A program made the translations under genes and the position numbers. DNA of 64,000 bases from contig NZ_BCQA01000001.1 of the NCBI RefSeq assembly GCF_001748145.1, positions 930,001 to 994,000 on the forward strand, written 5' to 3'. Under the pieces are notes generated by a model that was not told the DNA's origin, made no database searches, and saw nothing but the letters and a program-made list of their open reading frames with translations. This document shows, piece after piece, positions 1 through 8,506 of the stretch (its first letter is position 1; the number at the start of each line of letters is the position of its first letter). This stretch comes from Bosea sp. BIWAKO-01 (GTDB lineage Bacteria > Pseudomonadota > Alphaproteobacteria > Rhizobiales > Beijerinckiaceae).

Positions 1-956
1 TCGAGCAGCCAGGCCGCGAGGTCGCGCACCCCTTCGATGCGCGCACAGCCGGAAGAGTTGAAGCGGACATCCGAACGGAACAGCGTCTTCTTCGGCGTGT
101 CGTGCATGTAGACCGCCTCGGTATTCGGCATGTCGATCTTGAGCTGGCCAAGCGCGTTGAGCGGGCCAAAATCCTGCCGCACGGTGAAGTACGGCGAGGT
201 CAGGCTTGCCCAGTTCACGGTCGCCGGATCGATCTCCCGGTTTTCTGCTCCGAGAAGGCGCATGTTCGACTTCACGATGAAGTCGGGCTCCTTGCGCATC
301 TTGGGGATGATGTCGGCCTTCACGATCGAGGTCGGCACGGTCCAGTAGGGGTTGAGGTTCACCGAGGTGATGTTGGCCTGGAGCACCGGCGAGGGTCGAT
401 CGGGACGACCGACAACCGCGAGATGCTTGCGCTGGACCACGCCGTTTTCGACCGCCTCGACGCTGGCGCCGGGGATGTTCACGACGACATAGCGCTCGGC
501 AAAGACGAAGCCGTTGCTCTTCAGCCGCTCGAGGGTCGCAGTCAGCTGGTTCAGCCGGACCTCAACGGGAACGTTCAGCGCCTTGAGCGTCAGGCGGCCG
601 ACCGTTCCGAGATCGGACAGGCCGTGACGAACCTGGAAGCGCTTCACGGCTGCGATCGTTGCGGCGTCATAGACATCGCCCGGCAAGGCCGTCGGCGGCA
701 GATCCCCGCTCAACATCAGGCGCTGCTTCAGTGCGGCGACATCCGGCCCCTGCGAATCCGGCTTCAGCGCGGAGACGCTGCCGGCGAGCCTGGGCCAGCC
801 ACCACGCGACGCGATCTCCTCATGGGTGATCAGCGCCTCAAGCGTGCGGTCATAGGTGTTGGGGCCGTAGCTCGGCTCCTGCGCGCGTGCGATGCCGACC
901 GTCAGAATGAGCGCGGCAACGGCAACGGCGGAGCTCCGGACAAAAGAGCGATACAT
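1..956 (-). CDS. L,D-transpeptidase (YkuD domain), C-terminus cut by window edge
   Basis: Periplasmic peptidoglycan cross-linking enzyme that forms 3-3 links between stem peptides. The product starts with a signal peptide (MYRSFVRSSAVAVAALILTV, cleavage near ARAQ). A peptidoglycan-binding-like region follows at about residues 60-130, then the YkuD domain. Near the window edge the catalytic region reads YMHDTP...RFNSSGCARIE, the Cys-containing motif of the YcbB/LdtD-type branch (SSGC rather than SHGC). About 318 codons are visible and the end lies outside the window. The start is the ATG at 956, the first in frame with a good signal peptide. It lies downstream of gcvPB on the same strand, separated by a hairpin, and looks like an independent unit. 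Confidence 0.88.
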   Translation of the reverse strand, partial: MYRSFVRSSAVAVAALILTVGIARAQEPSYGPNTYDRTLEALITHEEIASRGGWPRLAGSVSALKPDSQGPDVAALKQRLMLSGDLPPTALPGDVYDAATIAAVKRFQVRHGLSDLGTVGRLTLKALNVPVEVRLNQLTATLERLKSNGFVFAERYVVVNIPGASVEAVENGVVQRKHLAVVGRPDRPSPVLQANITSVNLNPYWTVPTSIVKADIIPKMRKEPDFIVKSNMRLLGAENREIDPATVNWASLTSPYFTVRQDFGPLNALGQLKIDMPNTEAVYMHDTPKKTLFRSDVRFNSSGCARIEGVRDLAAWLL

Positions 957-1044
957 CGACTGTTCCCAAGGTGCGAAAACACGCACCGAGGAAATCATCC
1001 TCGCACATGGTCAAGGAATGCTTAAGACCGCGAGGGGATATGAC

Positions 1045-1074
1045 GATAGGGCAGCATCCGATCGCTGCCCTATC
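1045..1074 (-). terminator. Hairpin after the gcv operon
   Basis: A perfect 11-bp inverted repeat, GATAGGGCAGC (1045-1055) and GCTGCCCTATC (1064-1074), with an 8-nt loop, begins 12 bases past the gcvPB stop. There is no U tract on either side, so it may be a weak terminator or a 3'-end stabiliser rather than a classical intrinsic terminator. Confidence 0.5.
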
Positions 1075-1086
1075 GATTGAGCGTCC

Positions 1087-2661
1087 TTACTCAGCCGCAG
1101 CCGCAATCGGCTCCGGCTTCACCCATTTCAGGATCGGCTGCCGGGCAGCACGCGTCTCGTCGAGACGGCGGATCGGGGCATGGTGCGGCGCCGCGGTGAA
1201 GCGGGCCTTGTCATTGCCCTTCGCAGCCATGGCCAGATCGCGCAGCGTCGCAATGAACAGGTCGAGAGAGGCCTTCGATTCCGACTCGGTCGGCTCGATC
1301 AGCATCGCGCCATGGACGACCAGCGGGAAATACACCGTCATCGGGTGATACCCCTCGTCGATCATCGCCTTGGCGAAGTCGAGCGTGGTGACGCCGGTGC
1401 CCTTCAGCCACTCATCGTCGAACAGAGCCTCGTGCATCGAGGGATGGTCCGGGAAAGGCAGCGACATCAGGTCGGAGAGACCGGCGCGGATGTAGTTGGC
1501 GCTCAGCACCGCATCCTCTGAGGCCTGCTTCATGCCGTCGGCGCCATGGCTGAGCATATAGGCCAGCGCACGCACATACATCCCCATCTGGCCGTGGAAG
1601 GCCGTCATGCGGCCGAAGGGATCATTGCCCGCCGGCGCGTCGCTGACGTGCTCCACGAGCCGCGCCGCACCACCCTCGACATGGATGAACGGCACCGGCG
1701 CATAGGGAGCAAGCCTGCTCGACAGCACGACCGGACCGGCACCCGGGCCGCCGCCGCCATGCGGCGTCGAGAAGGTCTTGTGCAGGTTGATATGCATGGC
1801 ATCGACGCCGAGGTCACCCGGCTTCGCCTTGCCGACGATGGCGTTGAAGTTCGCGCCGTCACAATAGAAATACGCGCCGGCCGCATGCAGCGCAGCAGCG
1901 ATTTCGACGATCTGCGGCTCGAAGATGCCGCAGGTATTGGGGTTGGTCAGCATGATCGCGGCAATGTCCGGCCCGAGCAGGGCCTTGACGTCCTTGACCG
2001 CCACCGTGCCGTCCGGGCGCGCCGGGACGGAGCGGACCTCGAAGCCGATCAGCGCCGCGGTCGCCGGGTTGGTGCCGTGCGCCGATTCCGGCACAAGCAC
2101 GACCTTGCGTGTCTCGCCCTCGCCCTTGGCGGCAATGGCGGCCTTGATCGCCATCATGCCGCAGGCCTCGCCATGAGCACCGGCCTTGGGCGATAGCGCC
2201 ACGGCCGGCATGCCGGTCAGCGTCATCAGGTACCGCGCGAGCTCCAGCATCAGCTCGAGCGCGCCCGGCACAGTCGAAACCGGCTGGAGCGGATGAACAT
2301 CCGAGAAGCCCGGCAGCCGCGCCATCTTCTCGTTGAGGCGGGCATTGTGCTTCATCGTGCAGGAACCGAGCGGGAAGAGACCGGTGTCGATGCCGTAGTT
2401 CTTCTGGCTCAGGCGCACGTAGTGACGCATCGTCTCCGGCTCGGAAAGGCCGGGCAGGCCGATGCCGTCCTTGCGCGCATGTTTGCCGAGGCGGCTCTTG
2501 AACGGCGCCGGCTTCTCGATATCGACGCCAGTCGTCTCATGATGGCCGATCTCGAAGATCAGCGGTTCGATCTGCTGCAGCGCGCGATTGCCGGTAAAGG
2601 TCTCGCGGCCGTGATCCACGGAGGAAGCAGCCTGGGTGGGACGTCCCTGACGGTTCAGCAT
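1087..2661 (-). CDS. gcvPB: Glycine dehydrogenase (decarboxylating) subunit 2
   Basis: PLP-binding half of the two-subunit P-protein of the glycine cleavage system. It decarboxylates glycine and passes the aminomethyl group to lipoyl-GcvH. The product is 524 aa. The PLP lysine is K295 in INLHKTFSTPHGGGGPG, and the GTNPATAA and CDGANFNA segments typical of the beta subunit are present. The ATG at 2661 overlaps the gcvPA stop as TGATG, which implies translational coupling; the in-frame GTG one codon earlier is less likely. It is the last gene of the gcvT-gcvH-gcvPA-gcvPB operon. Confidence 0.96.
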   Translation of the reverse strand: MLNRQGRPTQAASSVDHGRETFTGNRALQQIEPLIFEIGHHETTGVDIEKPAPFKSRLGKHARKDGIGLPGLSEPETMRHYVRLSQKNYGIDTGLFPLGSCTMKHNARLNEKMARLPGFSDVHPLQPVSTVPGALELMLELARYLMTLTGMPAVALSPKAGAHGEACGMMAIKAAIAAKGEGETRKVVLVPESAHGTNPATAALIGFEVRSVPARPDGTVAVKDVKALLGPDIAAIMLTNPNTCGIFEPQIVEIAAALHAAGAYFYCDGANFNAIVGKAKPGDLGVDAMHINLHKTFSTPHGGGGPGAGPVVLSSRLAPYAPVPFIHVEGGAARLVEHVSDAPAGNDPFGRMTAFHGQMGMYVRALAYMLSHGADGMKQASEDAVLSANYIRAGLSDLMSLPFPDHPSMHEALFDDEWLKGTGVTTLDFAKAMIDEGYHPMTVYFPLVVHGAMLIEPTESESKASLDLFIATLRDLAMAAKGNDKARFTAAPHHAPIRRLDETRAARQPILKWVKPEPIAAAAE

Positions 2662-4001
2662 CACAGCACCTCCGCGAGCGCCGCCACGAAGGCCGCCCGA
2701 TCCTCATCCGTGTTGATCTCGGTATTGGCGACGATCAGCAGATCGTCGAGCCCGGCTCCCGGCAGCAGGCGCGAGGCCGGCACGCCGCCAAGCACGCCCT
2801 TCTCGGCCAGCGCCTCGACGACCTCGGCCGCCGGCTTTGACAGCTTCAGCGTGAACTCGTTGAAGAAGCTGTCGTTGAGCAGCTTCACCCCCTTCACGCC
2901 GGCCAGCATGTCGGCCAGCTTCACGGCATTGGCGTGATTGAGCTCGGCCAGGCGCGAGAGCCCGGCCTCGCCGAGCAGGGTCATGTGAATGGTGAAAGCC
3001 AGCACGCAGAGGCCGGAATTGGTGCAGATGTTCGACGTCGCCTTGTCGCGCCGGATGTGCTGCTCGCGGGTCGAGAGCGTCAGCACGAAGCCGCGATGTC
3101 CGTCGGAATCGACGGTCGCGCCGCAGAGCCGGCCCGGCATCTGGCGCAGATATTTCGACTTGGCGGCGAAGAGACCGACATAGGGGCCACCGAAGTTCAG
3201 CGCATTGCCGATCGACTGGCCTTCCCCGACGACGATATCGGCGTCCATCGCGCCTGGAGACGTGACCGCGCCGAGCGACACGACCTCGGTGAAGACGGCA
3301 ATCAGAAGCGCACCATGGGCATGGGCCTTGTCGGCGATCGGCTTCAGGTCGCGGAGATTGCCGAAGACGTCGGGCGACTGGACGACGACGCAGGACGTTT
3401 CATCGTCGATCTGCGCGAGGATGTCCTCGTTCGCGGCGACATCGGGCGCCAGCGCCACGACCTCGTCGCTTGCCATGCCGGACAGGGTCTTCACCACATC
3501 AGTGTAGTGGGGATGCAGGCCGCCCGACAGCACCGCCTTGCGGCGCTTGGTGACACGGTGAGCCATCAGCACGGCCTCGCCGGTCGCGGTCGAGCCGTCG
3601 TACATCGAGGCGTTGGCGACCTCCATGCCGGTCAGCGCGGCAATCTGGGTCTGGAATTCGAAGAGATACTGCAGCGTGCCCTGCGCGATCTCAGGCTGAT
3701 AGGGCGTGTAGCTGGTCAGGAATTCCGAGCGCTGGATCAGGTGATCGACGGTCGCCGGAACATGGTGCTTATAGGCGCCAGCGCCAACAAAGAACGGAGC
3801 CGCAGAGGCAGCGACATTCCTGGCGGCCATCCGGCCCATGATGCGCTCGACCTCGAGCTCACCCTTGGCGCGCGGTAGGTCAAGCGGTGTCTTCAGCAGC
3901 TTGCCGGCAGGCACATCGCTGAACAGGGCGTCAATATCGGGAACGCCGATGCGCGCGAGCATATCCTCGCGGTCGGTGTCGGTGAGGGGCAAGTAGCGCA
4001 T
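2661..4001 (-). CDS. gcvPA: Glycine dehydrogenase (decarboxylating) subunit 1
   Basis: N-terminal-type half of the split P-protein and partner of gcvPB. The product is 446 aa and starts [15 protein letters not shown], the usual start of this subunit. Family signatures include [26 protein letters not shown] and [11 protein letters not shown] chose the ATG at 4001 over the one six codons upstream because GAGGAA sits just before it at normal spacing. An 82-base gap separates it from gcvH; the gene overlaps gcvPB. Confidence 0.96.
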   Translation of the reverse strand: MRYLPLTDTDREDMLARIGVPDIDALFSDVPAGKLLKTPLDLPRAKGELEVERIMGRMAARNVAASAAPFFVGAGAYKHHVPATVDHLIQRSEFLTSYTPYQPEIAQGTLQYLFEFQTQIAALTGMEVANASMYDGSTATGEAVLMAHRVTKRRKAVLSGGLHPHYTDVVKTLSGMASDEVVALAPDVAANEDILAQIDDETSCVVVQSPDVFGNLRDLKPIADKAHAHGALLIAVFTEVVSLGAVTSPGAMDADIVVGEGQSIGNALNFGGPYVGLFAAKSKYLRQMPGRLCGATVDSDGHRGFVLTLSTREQHIRRDKATSNICTNSGLCVLAFTIHMTLLGEAGLSRLAELNHANAVKLADMLAGVKGVKLLNDSFFNEFTLKLSKPAAEVVEALAEKGVLGGVPASRLLPGAGLDDLLIVANTEINTDEDRAAFVAALAEVL

Positions 4002-4083
4002 CGGAGTTTCCTCGATCATTCCAGGACCGGGCGAAGCGGGCGCCCGGCACCGGACATTCAGGTCATGGGTAGTGAAACGCCGC

Positions 4084-4458
4084 TCAGAGCGTCTTCACAT
4101 AGTCCTGATACTCGGCCTCGCTCAGCAGGCCCTCGAGCTCGGCAGGATTGGTCAGCTTCAGCTTGACGAACCAGCCCTTGCCGGCCGGGTCCTCATTGAC
4201 CGCGCCAGGCGCAGCCTCGAGCTCGCTGTTGACGGCGACGATCTCGCCCGAGACCGGGGCATAGACCTCGGACGCGGCCTTGACGCTCTCCACCACTGCG
4301 GCCTCGCCGCCCTTGGCGACCGCCTTGCCGATAGAAGGCAGCTCGACGAAGACGACATCGCCGAGCTGGCCCTGGGCGTAGTCGGTGATGCCGATGGTGC
4401 CGGTGTCACCCTCGATGCGGATATATTCGTGGTCCTTGGTGTAACGGGTCTCGGCCAT
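4084..4458 (-). CDS. gcvH: Glycine cleavage system H protein
   Basis: Lipoyl carrier that shuttles the aminomethyl group between the P and T proteins. The 124-aa length is normal. The lipoylation lysine is K60 in the motif [18 protein letters not shown]. It lies 32 bases downstream of gcvT and is read in the same direction, so it is part of the riboswitch-controlled operon. Confidence 0.97.
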   Translation of the reverse strand: MAETRYTKDHEYIRIEGDTGTIGITDYAQGQLGDVVFVELPSIGKAVAKGGEAAVVESVKAASEVYAPVSGEIVAVNSELEAAPGAVNEDPAGKGWFVKLKLTNPAELEGLLSEAEYQDYVKTL

Positions 4459-4490
4459 GATGGTCCTCCAGATCAGGATAGGGTCGGGAA

Positions 4491-5648
4491 TCAGCGCTTG
4501 TAGCGGTTGGGCACGAAGGGCATCGGCGCGACGGTCGCCGCCAACGGCTTGCCACGCACGATCAGGTCAAGGCGCGTGCCGGGAGCCGAGTGGGCCTTTG
4601 CGACATAACCCATCGCGCAGGGCGCGTTGAGCGTCGGGCCGAAGCCGCCGGATGTGACCTTGCCGACGATCTCGCCTTCCGGCGTCGCAATGTCGGCGCC
4701 TTCGCGGGCAGGAGCGCGGCCCTCGGGCAGGAGCCCGATGCGGACGCGCGAAACGCCTTCCGCGAATTCGCGCTGGATGCGGGCCGCTCCCGGGAAGCCG
4801 CCTTCCTCGCGCCGGCGCTTCTGGATCGACCAGTTCAGCCCGGCCTCGACCGGCGAGGTCGTGGTGTCGATGTCGTGCCCGTAGAGGCAGAGCCCGGCCT
4901 CGAGGCGCAGCGAATCGCGGGCGCCGAGTCCGATCGGCTTGACGCGCGGATCGAGCAGGAGCGCGTCCCAGATCTCGCCGATCCTGTTTGCGGCAGCGGA
5001 AATCTCGTAGCCGTCCTCGCCGGTATAGCCGGAGCGGCTGAGATTGGCCTTGACGCCCGCCACCTTCATGCTGCGCGCACTCATGAAGCCCATCTCGGCG
5101 GCCTCGGGCGCGAGCGCGGCGAGCGCTTCAGCGGCTGCGGGCCCCTGCAGCGCGATCAACCCGCGATGTTCCGCGCGGACGAGCTTCACATTGGCCGGCA
5201 GGCGCGCCTCGATATGGGCGTAATCGGCAGTCTTGCAGGCCGCATTGACGATGAGGAGGAGAGCACCGTCCTCGTCGGGCTCGGTGGAGCGCGTCACCAT
5301 CAGGTCGTCGAGGATGCCGCCATTCTCATCGAGGAGCTGCGTATACCGCTGCTTGCCGGGTGCGAGGTTGACGATGTCGGCGGGAACCAGAGCCTCGAGC
5401 GCGCGCGCGGTGGTCTCGTGATCGGGCCCGAGCAGAAAGGCCTGCCCCATATGCGAGACGTCGAAGAGCCCCGCCTTCTCGCGCGTCCAGTTATGCTCGG
5501 TGAGAATACCCATCGGGTACTGCACCGGCATGTCATAACCGGCAAACGGCACCATGCGGGCACCGAGCATGACATGACGGGAATGAAGCGGGGTCTTGAG
5601 CAGCGCCTCGGCGCCTGCGGCATCAGCTTCAACGGCTTCGGCAGCCAT
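4491..5648 (-). CDS. gcvT: Aminomethyltransferase (glycine cleavage T protein)
   Basis: Transfers the one-carbon unit from aminomethyl-lipoyl-GcvH to tetrahydrofolate and releases ammonia. The product is 385 aa. Visible T-protein features are LFDVSHMGQ near the N-terminus, RSGYTGEDGYEI in the centre and GLGARDSLRLEAGLCLYGHD. The ATG at 5648 has GGAAGGGG six bases upstream; a TTG further upstream is possible but poorer. It is the first gene of the operon and lies about 50 bases below the second aptamer of the glycine riboswitch. It has a roughly 20-residue N-terminal extension rich in Ala and Glu before LLKTPLHSRHV. Confidence 0.96.
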   Translation of the reverse strand: MAAEAVEADAAGAEALLKTPLHSRHVMLGARMVPFAGYDMPVQYPMGILTEHNWTREKAGLFDVSHMGQAFLLGPDHETTARALEALVPADIVNLAPGKQRYTQLLDENGGILDDLMVTRSTEPDEDGALLLIVNAACKTADYAHIEARLPANVKLVRAEHRGLIALQGPAAAEALAALAPEAAEMGFMSARSMKVAGVKANLSRSGYTGEDGYEISAAANRIGEIWDALLLDPRVKPIGLGARDSLRLEAGLCLYGHDIDTTTSPVEAGLNWSIQKRRREEGGFPGAARIQREFAEGVSRVRIGLLPEGRAPAREGADIATPEGEIVGKVTSGGFGPTLNAPCAMGYVAKAHSAPGTRLDLIVRGKPLAATVAPMPFVPNRYKR

Positions 5649-5701
5649 GGCGGCCCCTTCCAGAATCGAGCGCAAGCCCCGGACGGAATGTCCGGAGCGC
5701 G

Positions 5702-5905
5702 CCCCCTCTGTCTTGGGACCTGAGAGATTTCCCCGAACCGGCAGGATCAGCCGGACAGGTTACACCCGTCGGTGGGCGGACTTGCATCCGCCGCTTTCCA
5801 GAGCGCCAATTCCCACGCGGTCCGTTTGCCTGAGCGTTTCCGGGGCGGTTGCGCCTTCGGCGCCGGGCCTGGACAAGTCCGGACCCGGTCTCTCCCGCGG
5901 GGATG
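5702..5905 (-). promoter_or_regulatory. Tandem glycine riboswitch upstream of gcvT
   Basis: Read on the minus strand, two glycine aptamers follow one another. Aptamer 1 runs from GCGGGAGAGACCGGG through GCGCCGAAGGCGCAACCG to ACGCTCAGGCAAACGGACCG. Aptamer 2 runs from CGCTCTGGAAAGCGG through CACCGACGGGTGTAACC to AAATCTCTCAGGTCCCAAG and GACAGAGG. These are the conserved P1, P3a and CUCAGG...GGACNG blocks of the class. In this family glycine binding usually turns on expression of the cleavage operon. No terminator is obvious between the second aptamer and gcvT, so control may act on translation. Confidence 0.9.
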
Positions 5906-5919
5906 ATGCGGCGTCAGCA

Positions 5920-5947
5920 CAGATACAAGACGCCGCCTTCGAGTCAA
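5920..5947 (-). promoter_or_regulatory. Candidate promoter for the gcv operon
   Basis: On the minus strand TTGACT (5942-5947) is followed after 16 bases by TATCTG (5920-5925). This fits an alphaproteobacterial housekeeping promoter and puts the transcript start a few bases before the first aptamer. No experimental support is visible. Confidence 0.5.
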
Positions 5948-6001
5948 TCGGCGCCTTGCCTCAGTTCACGGCAAACGCCGGTGCCGTTCGCAGCAGCAGG
6001 G

Positions 6002-6610
6002 CTACCGGCGCCGCGCGCGAGCCGGCGCCGCAGCGCCGCCTGGGTTGAGACTGACGATGATCTCGACGTCGCCCTTGCCCGGCGGGACGACGATCCCGTC
6101 CTCGACATGGCTGAAGTCGGTTCCGCCCTGGCCGGAGGGGATCGTGCCGCCGACACGCGCCGCGCGACGCGCAACGACGGTCGTCCCGCGCAGAACCTGC
6201 ATGCCCAGCGACGCATAATAGCTGCCCGGGCCGCCGGCCGGACCAACCAGCACACGGCCTTCGACACCCACCTTCAGCCTGAAGCCGCCACCGCTCGTCG
6301 GCGTGCACTCGCGCGCCACATTCAGGATCGAGATCTGGTGCCGCAGGCTGCCGCTATCGGTCCCGGACTGGGCGCGAATGGCAGCTCCACCATCGGCGAT
6401 CGTCACGGTCGGGCAGACGAAGTCCTCCTCCTGATCGGCCAGTGGCTTCTCCACCGGCGGAGGGGGCTTGGTCGACTGGAACATCACGATATTGCTCAGC
6501 GTCTGCATGCCGCTCTGCTCGCCCGAGGACGGACGCGAGCACCCGGCAAGGCCAAGGCACAGCACAGAAGCAGCCAGCATAGTCAGCCGGCGAGGCATCA
6601 CATCATTCAC
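6002..6610 (-). CDS. Hypothetical outer-membrane or periplasmic lipoprotein
   Basis: I do not recognise a family. The product (202 aa) has a short basic N-terminus, a hydrophobic stretch and the lipobox LGLAGC, so it should be lipidated and exported. The mature part has two Cys (FVCPTV and ARECTP) and is rich in Gly and Val. The C-terminus ends in an Arg/Ala-rich tail. The likely start is the GTG at 6610, overlapping the upstream gene's stop as GTGA with GGAG before it; the ATG at 6598 is the alternative. It appears translationally coupled to the IalB-like gene and may act with it in the envelope. Confidence 0.72.
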   Translation of the reverse strand: MNDVMPRRLTMLAASVLCLGLAGCSRPSSGEQSGMQTLSNIVMFQSTKPPPPVEKPLADQEEDFVCPTVTIADGGAAIRAQSGTDSGSLRHQISILNVARECTPTSGGGFRLKVGVEGRVLVGPAGGPGSYYASLGMQVLRGTTVVARRAARVGGTIPSGQGGTDFSHVEDGIVVPPGKGDVEIIVSLNPGGAAAPARARRR

Positions 6611-7119
6611 GGCAGGGTCTCCACGCCAGGCCCGAAACCGGAAAGCGAGACGGGGATACCCACGCCCTCCTCCGGTGTCTGAAATACGATGAATGTGGCG
6701 CTTTTTCCGGCCTTTAGCTGGCCGAGAAGCGTATCGTCCATCACCACCTCGGCAACGCAGCCCGTGGTCAGGCAACGAACGAAGCCGGCGCGGCCGATGT
6801 CCTTGTCGTCGATCTTGAGACCGAGCCCCGACGGCAGCAGCACACCAAGCGGCGCCACGACACGCAGAAGCCGGCTCTTCTGGTCGGCCGTCTTCAGCAC
6901 GATGACCAGCAGCGTCAAATTCGGCCGATCCTCGGCCGCGACATTCTGCACGAGTGCGCATTGCTCGGCCTTGGCGCCTGGCGGCACCTCGCAGCGCAAC
7001 TGCCAATCGCCATGCGTCGACTTCACAGCGCCCTGGGCGAAAACCACGCCGCTCGAACCCAGACATACGCCCACGGCCGCCAGCGCGACCGCGAAGACAG
7101 GTCCGATGAACTTGCCCAT
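6607..7119 (-). CDS. Invasion-associated locus B (IalB) family protein
   Basis: Periplasmic protein of the IalB family. The family is named from Bartonella invasion but is common in non-pathogenic Rhizobiales, where its function is unknown. The product is 170 aa with a signal peptide (MGKFIGPVFAVALAAVGVCL, cleavage near VFAQ). It contains the family core WQLRCEVPPGA...EQCALVQ and a later Cys pair (RCLTTGC) that probably forms a disulfide. Start at 7119 (AAGGGA about nine bases upstream) or three codons earlier at 7128. It is followed by the coupled lipoprotein gene. Confidence 0.82.
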   Translation of the reverse strand: MGKFIGPVFAVALAAVGVCLGSSGVVFAQGAVKSTHGDWQLRCEVPPGAKAEQCALVQNVAAEDRPNLTLLVIVLKTADQKSRLLRVVAPLGVLLPSGLGLKIDDKDIGRAGFVRCLTTGCVAEVVMDDTLLGQLKAGKSATFIVFQTPEEGVGIPVSLSGFGPGVETLP

Positions 7120-7449
7120 CCCCGTCATTCCCTTCAAACCGGCACGAATAGCCGGACATCGCCCCCTGAAGCCGGATCGCCCTTGCGGGAATCGTTCGTC
7201 CGATTCCGACAAAACCGCCATCCGTCTCTAATCATATTCGAGAGGGCGATCCATGTTTCGAGGGACGCCAGAAGGGCTTCCACACAAAACAATCACGCTC
7301 CGAATGTGCCTGCGTTGGGACCATGCAGACCCCGCCCTGTCAAGGACAGAGCCACAACGGAAGCACTTCTTGAGGCCGAGACCTCGCGTGATTATGCCGC
7401 ACTGACTGCGTGGAAGGCCTGCATTGCCCCTCTGGCGCAAGCGTGATCT

Positions 7450-7463
7450 TTGATTTATCGCAA
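7450..7463 (+). promoter_or_regulatory. FixK/FNR-like binding site upstream of coxB
   Basis: TTGATTTATCGCAA matches the TTGA-N6-GCAA form of Crp/Fnr-family (FixK/FnrN) sites used by alphaproteobacteria to tune respiratory oxidases to oxygen. It lies 103 bases before the coxB ATG. Its position relative to the promoter is unknown, so activation or repression cannot be told apart. Confidence 0.45.
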
Positions 7464-7472
7464 TGCCGAAGA

Positions 7473-7500
7473 ACGAGGCGGGCCGATCAGCCGGCCTCGT
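7473..7500 (+). other. Leader hairpin before coxB
   Basis: ACGAGGC (7473-7479) pairs perfectly with GCCTCGT (7494-7500) around a GC-rich loop. There is no U tract after it, so it is more likely an mRNA 5' structure than a terminator. Confidence 0.35.
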
Positions 7501-7565
7501 TGCGCGTGGGCCGCATAGACAAGGACAGCGGGCCGCGACGGGATCACAGGAGCTATGTCGGACCG

Positions 7566-8450
7566 ATGCGATTTCTGAGCAGGACCATTGCAACAGTGGC
7601 CGCAGCGGCCCTCGCCGCGGGCGCGACGACGCTTCTTCCTGAAAGTGCGCTGGCCGGCACCGGCATGCCTTCGCCCTGGCAGATGAATCTGCAGGGCGCC
7701 GCCACCGAAGTCTCGGAATACATTCACTGGTTCCATGACTGGCTTAACGTGATCATCTTCGCGATCTCGATTTTCGTGCTGGGCTTGCTGATCTACGTCG
7801 CGTGGCGCTTCAACGAGAGGAAGAACCCCGTCCCCTCCAAGACGACGCATAATGCGCTGCTGGAAGTGGCCTGGACGGTCATCCCGGTCCTGATTCTCGT
7901 CGTCATCGCCATTCCCTCCTTCCGGCTTCTCAAGCTCCAGCTCGAGATTCCGCAGTCGGACCTGACCGTTAAGGTCACCGGCAAGCAATGGTACTGGTCC
8001 TACGAGTATCCGCAGGACGGCGGCGCCTTCGGCTTCGATTCGCTGATGCTCGACGAAAAGCAGCGCGCCGAAGCGATCGCCAGCAACAGGATCGCCGCAG
8101 CCGAGGCTCCGCGTCTGCTCGCTGTCGACAACGAGGCGGTCGTGCCGGTCGGCAAGGTCGTGCGCGTCCAGGTCACCGCGGCCGACGTCATCCACAAATT
8201 CACCGTGCCGTCCTTCGGCATCAAGATCGACGCCATCCCCGGCCGTCTCAACGAGACCTGGTTCCGCGCCGATCGCGAAGGCATCTATTACGGCCAGTGC
8301 TCGTTCATCTGCGGGCAGAACCACGCCTATATGCCGATCGCGTTCCGTGTCGTGAGCGCCGAGCGCTATGCGGCCTGGCTTGCCGATTCGAAGAAGAAAT
8401 TCGCCAGCGCCGGCGACGCCGCCGGCAAGGTCGCCGCCGCGGCCGAGTGA
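7566..8450 (+). CDS. coxB: Cytochrome c oxidase subunit II
   Basis: CuA-bearing subunit that takes electrons from cytochrome c. The product is 294 aa with a signal peptide (to about residue 30), two transmembrane helices (about 60-80 and 101-120), and a periplasmic cupredoxin domain with the aromatic patch QWYWSYEYP. CuA ligands visible are H210, C245, C249, H253 and M256. The residue between the cysteines that is Glu in the canonical CSE[IL]C loop is Phe here (C245-S-F-I-C249). The ATG at 7566 gives a proper signal peptide. First gene of the aa3 oxidase operon. Confidence 0.96.
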   Translation: MRFLSRTIATVAAAALAAGATTLLPESALAGTGMPSPWQMNLQGAATEVSEYIHWFHDWLNVIIFAISIFVLGLLIYVAWRFNERKNPVPSKTTHNALLEVAWTVIPVLILVVIAIPSFRLLKLQLEIPQSDLTVKVTGKQWYWSYEYPQDGGAFGFDSLMLDEKQRAEAIASNRIAAAEAPRLLAVDNEAVVPVGKVVRVQVTAADVIHKFTVPSFGIKIDAIPGRLNETWFRADREGIYYGQCSFICGQNHAYMPIAFRVVSAERYAAWLADSKKKFASAGDAAGKVAAAAE

Positions 8451-8506
8451 ACGAACCAGATCTGACTGAACTCACGCGAACAGATTTCGCACGAGGAGAC
8501 GAATCC

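Larger units (their letters stand above)
7120..7565. other. 446-base divergent intergenic region (IalB-like gene / cox operon)
   Basis: No convincing gene is seen. Short open frames here have poor composition and no ribosome binding site. The region should hold the promoters of the minus-strand IalB-like gene and the plus-strand cox operon. Visible elements are a FixK/FNR-like palindrome (7450-7463), a leader hairpin (7473-7500), and AGGAG at about 7548 preceding coxB. Confidence 0.6.

Noticed and set aside
4002-4083. Possible hairpin between gcvH and gcvPA
   Set aside because: Only short GC-rich self-complementary pieces are seen, with no U tract, and the genes are clearly one operon.
5747-6048. 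Small open frames inside the gcv leader
   Set aside because: They coincide with the glycine aptamers and the lipoprotein 3' end and lack start signals.
7228-7593. 121-codon open frame on the minus strand in the coxB leader
   Set aside because: No ribosome site, no domain, and it runs into the coxB signal peptide on the other strand. The region is better explained as regulatory.
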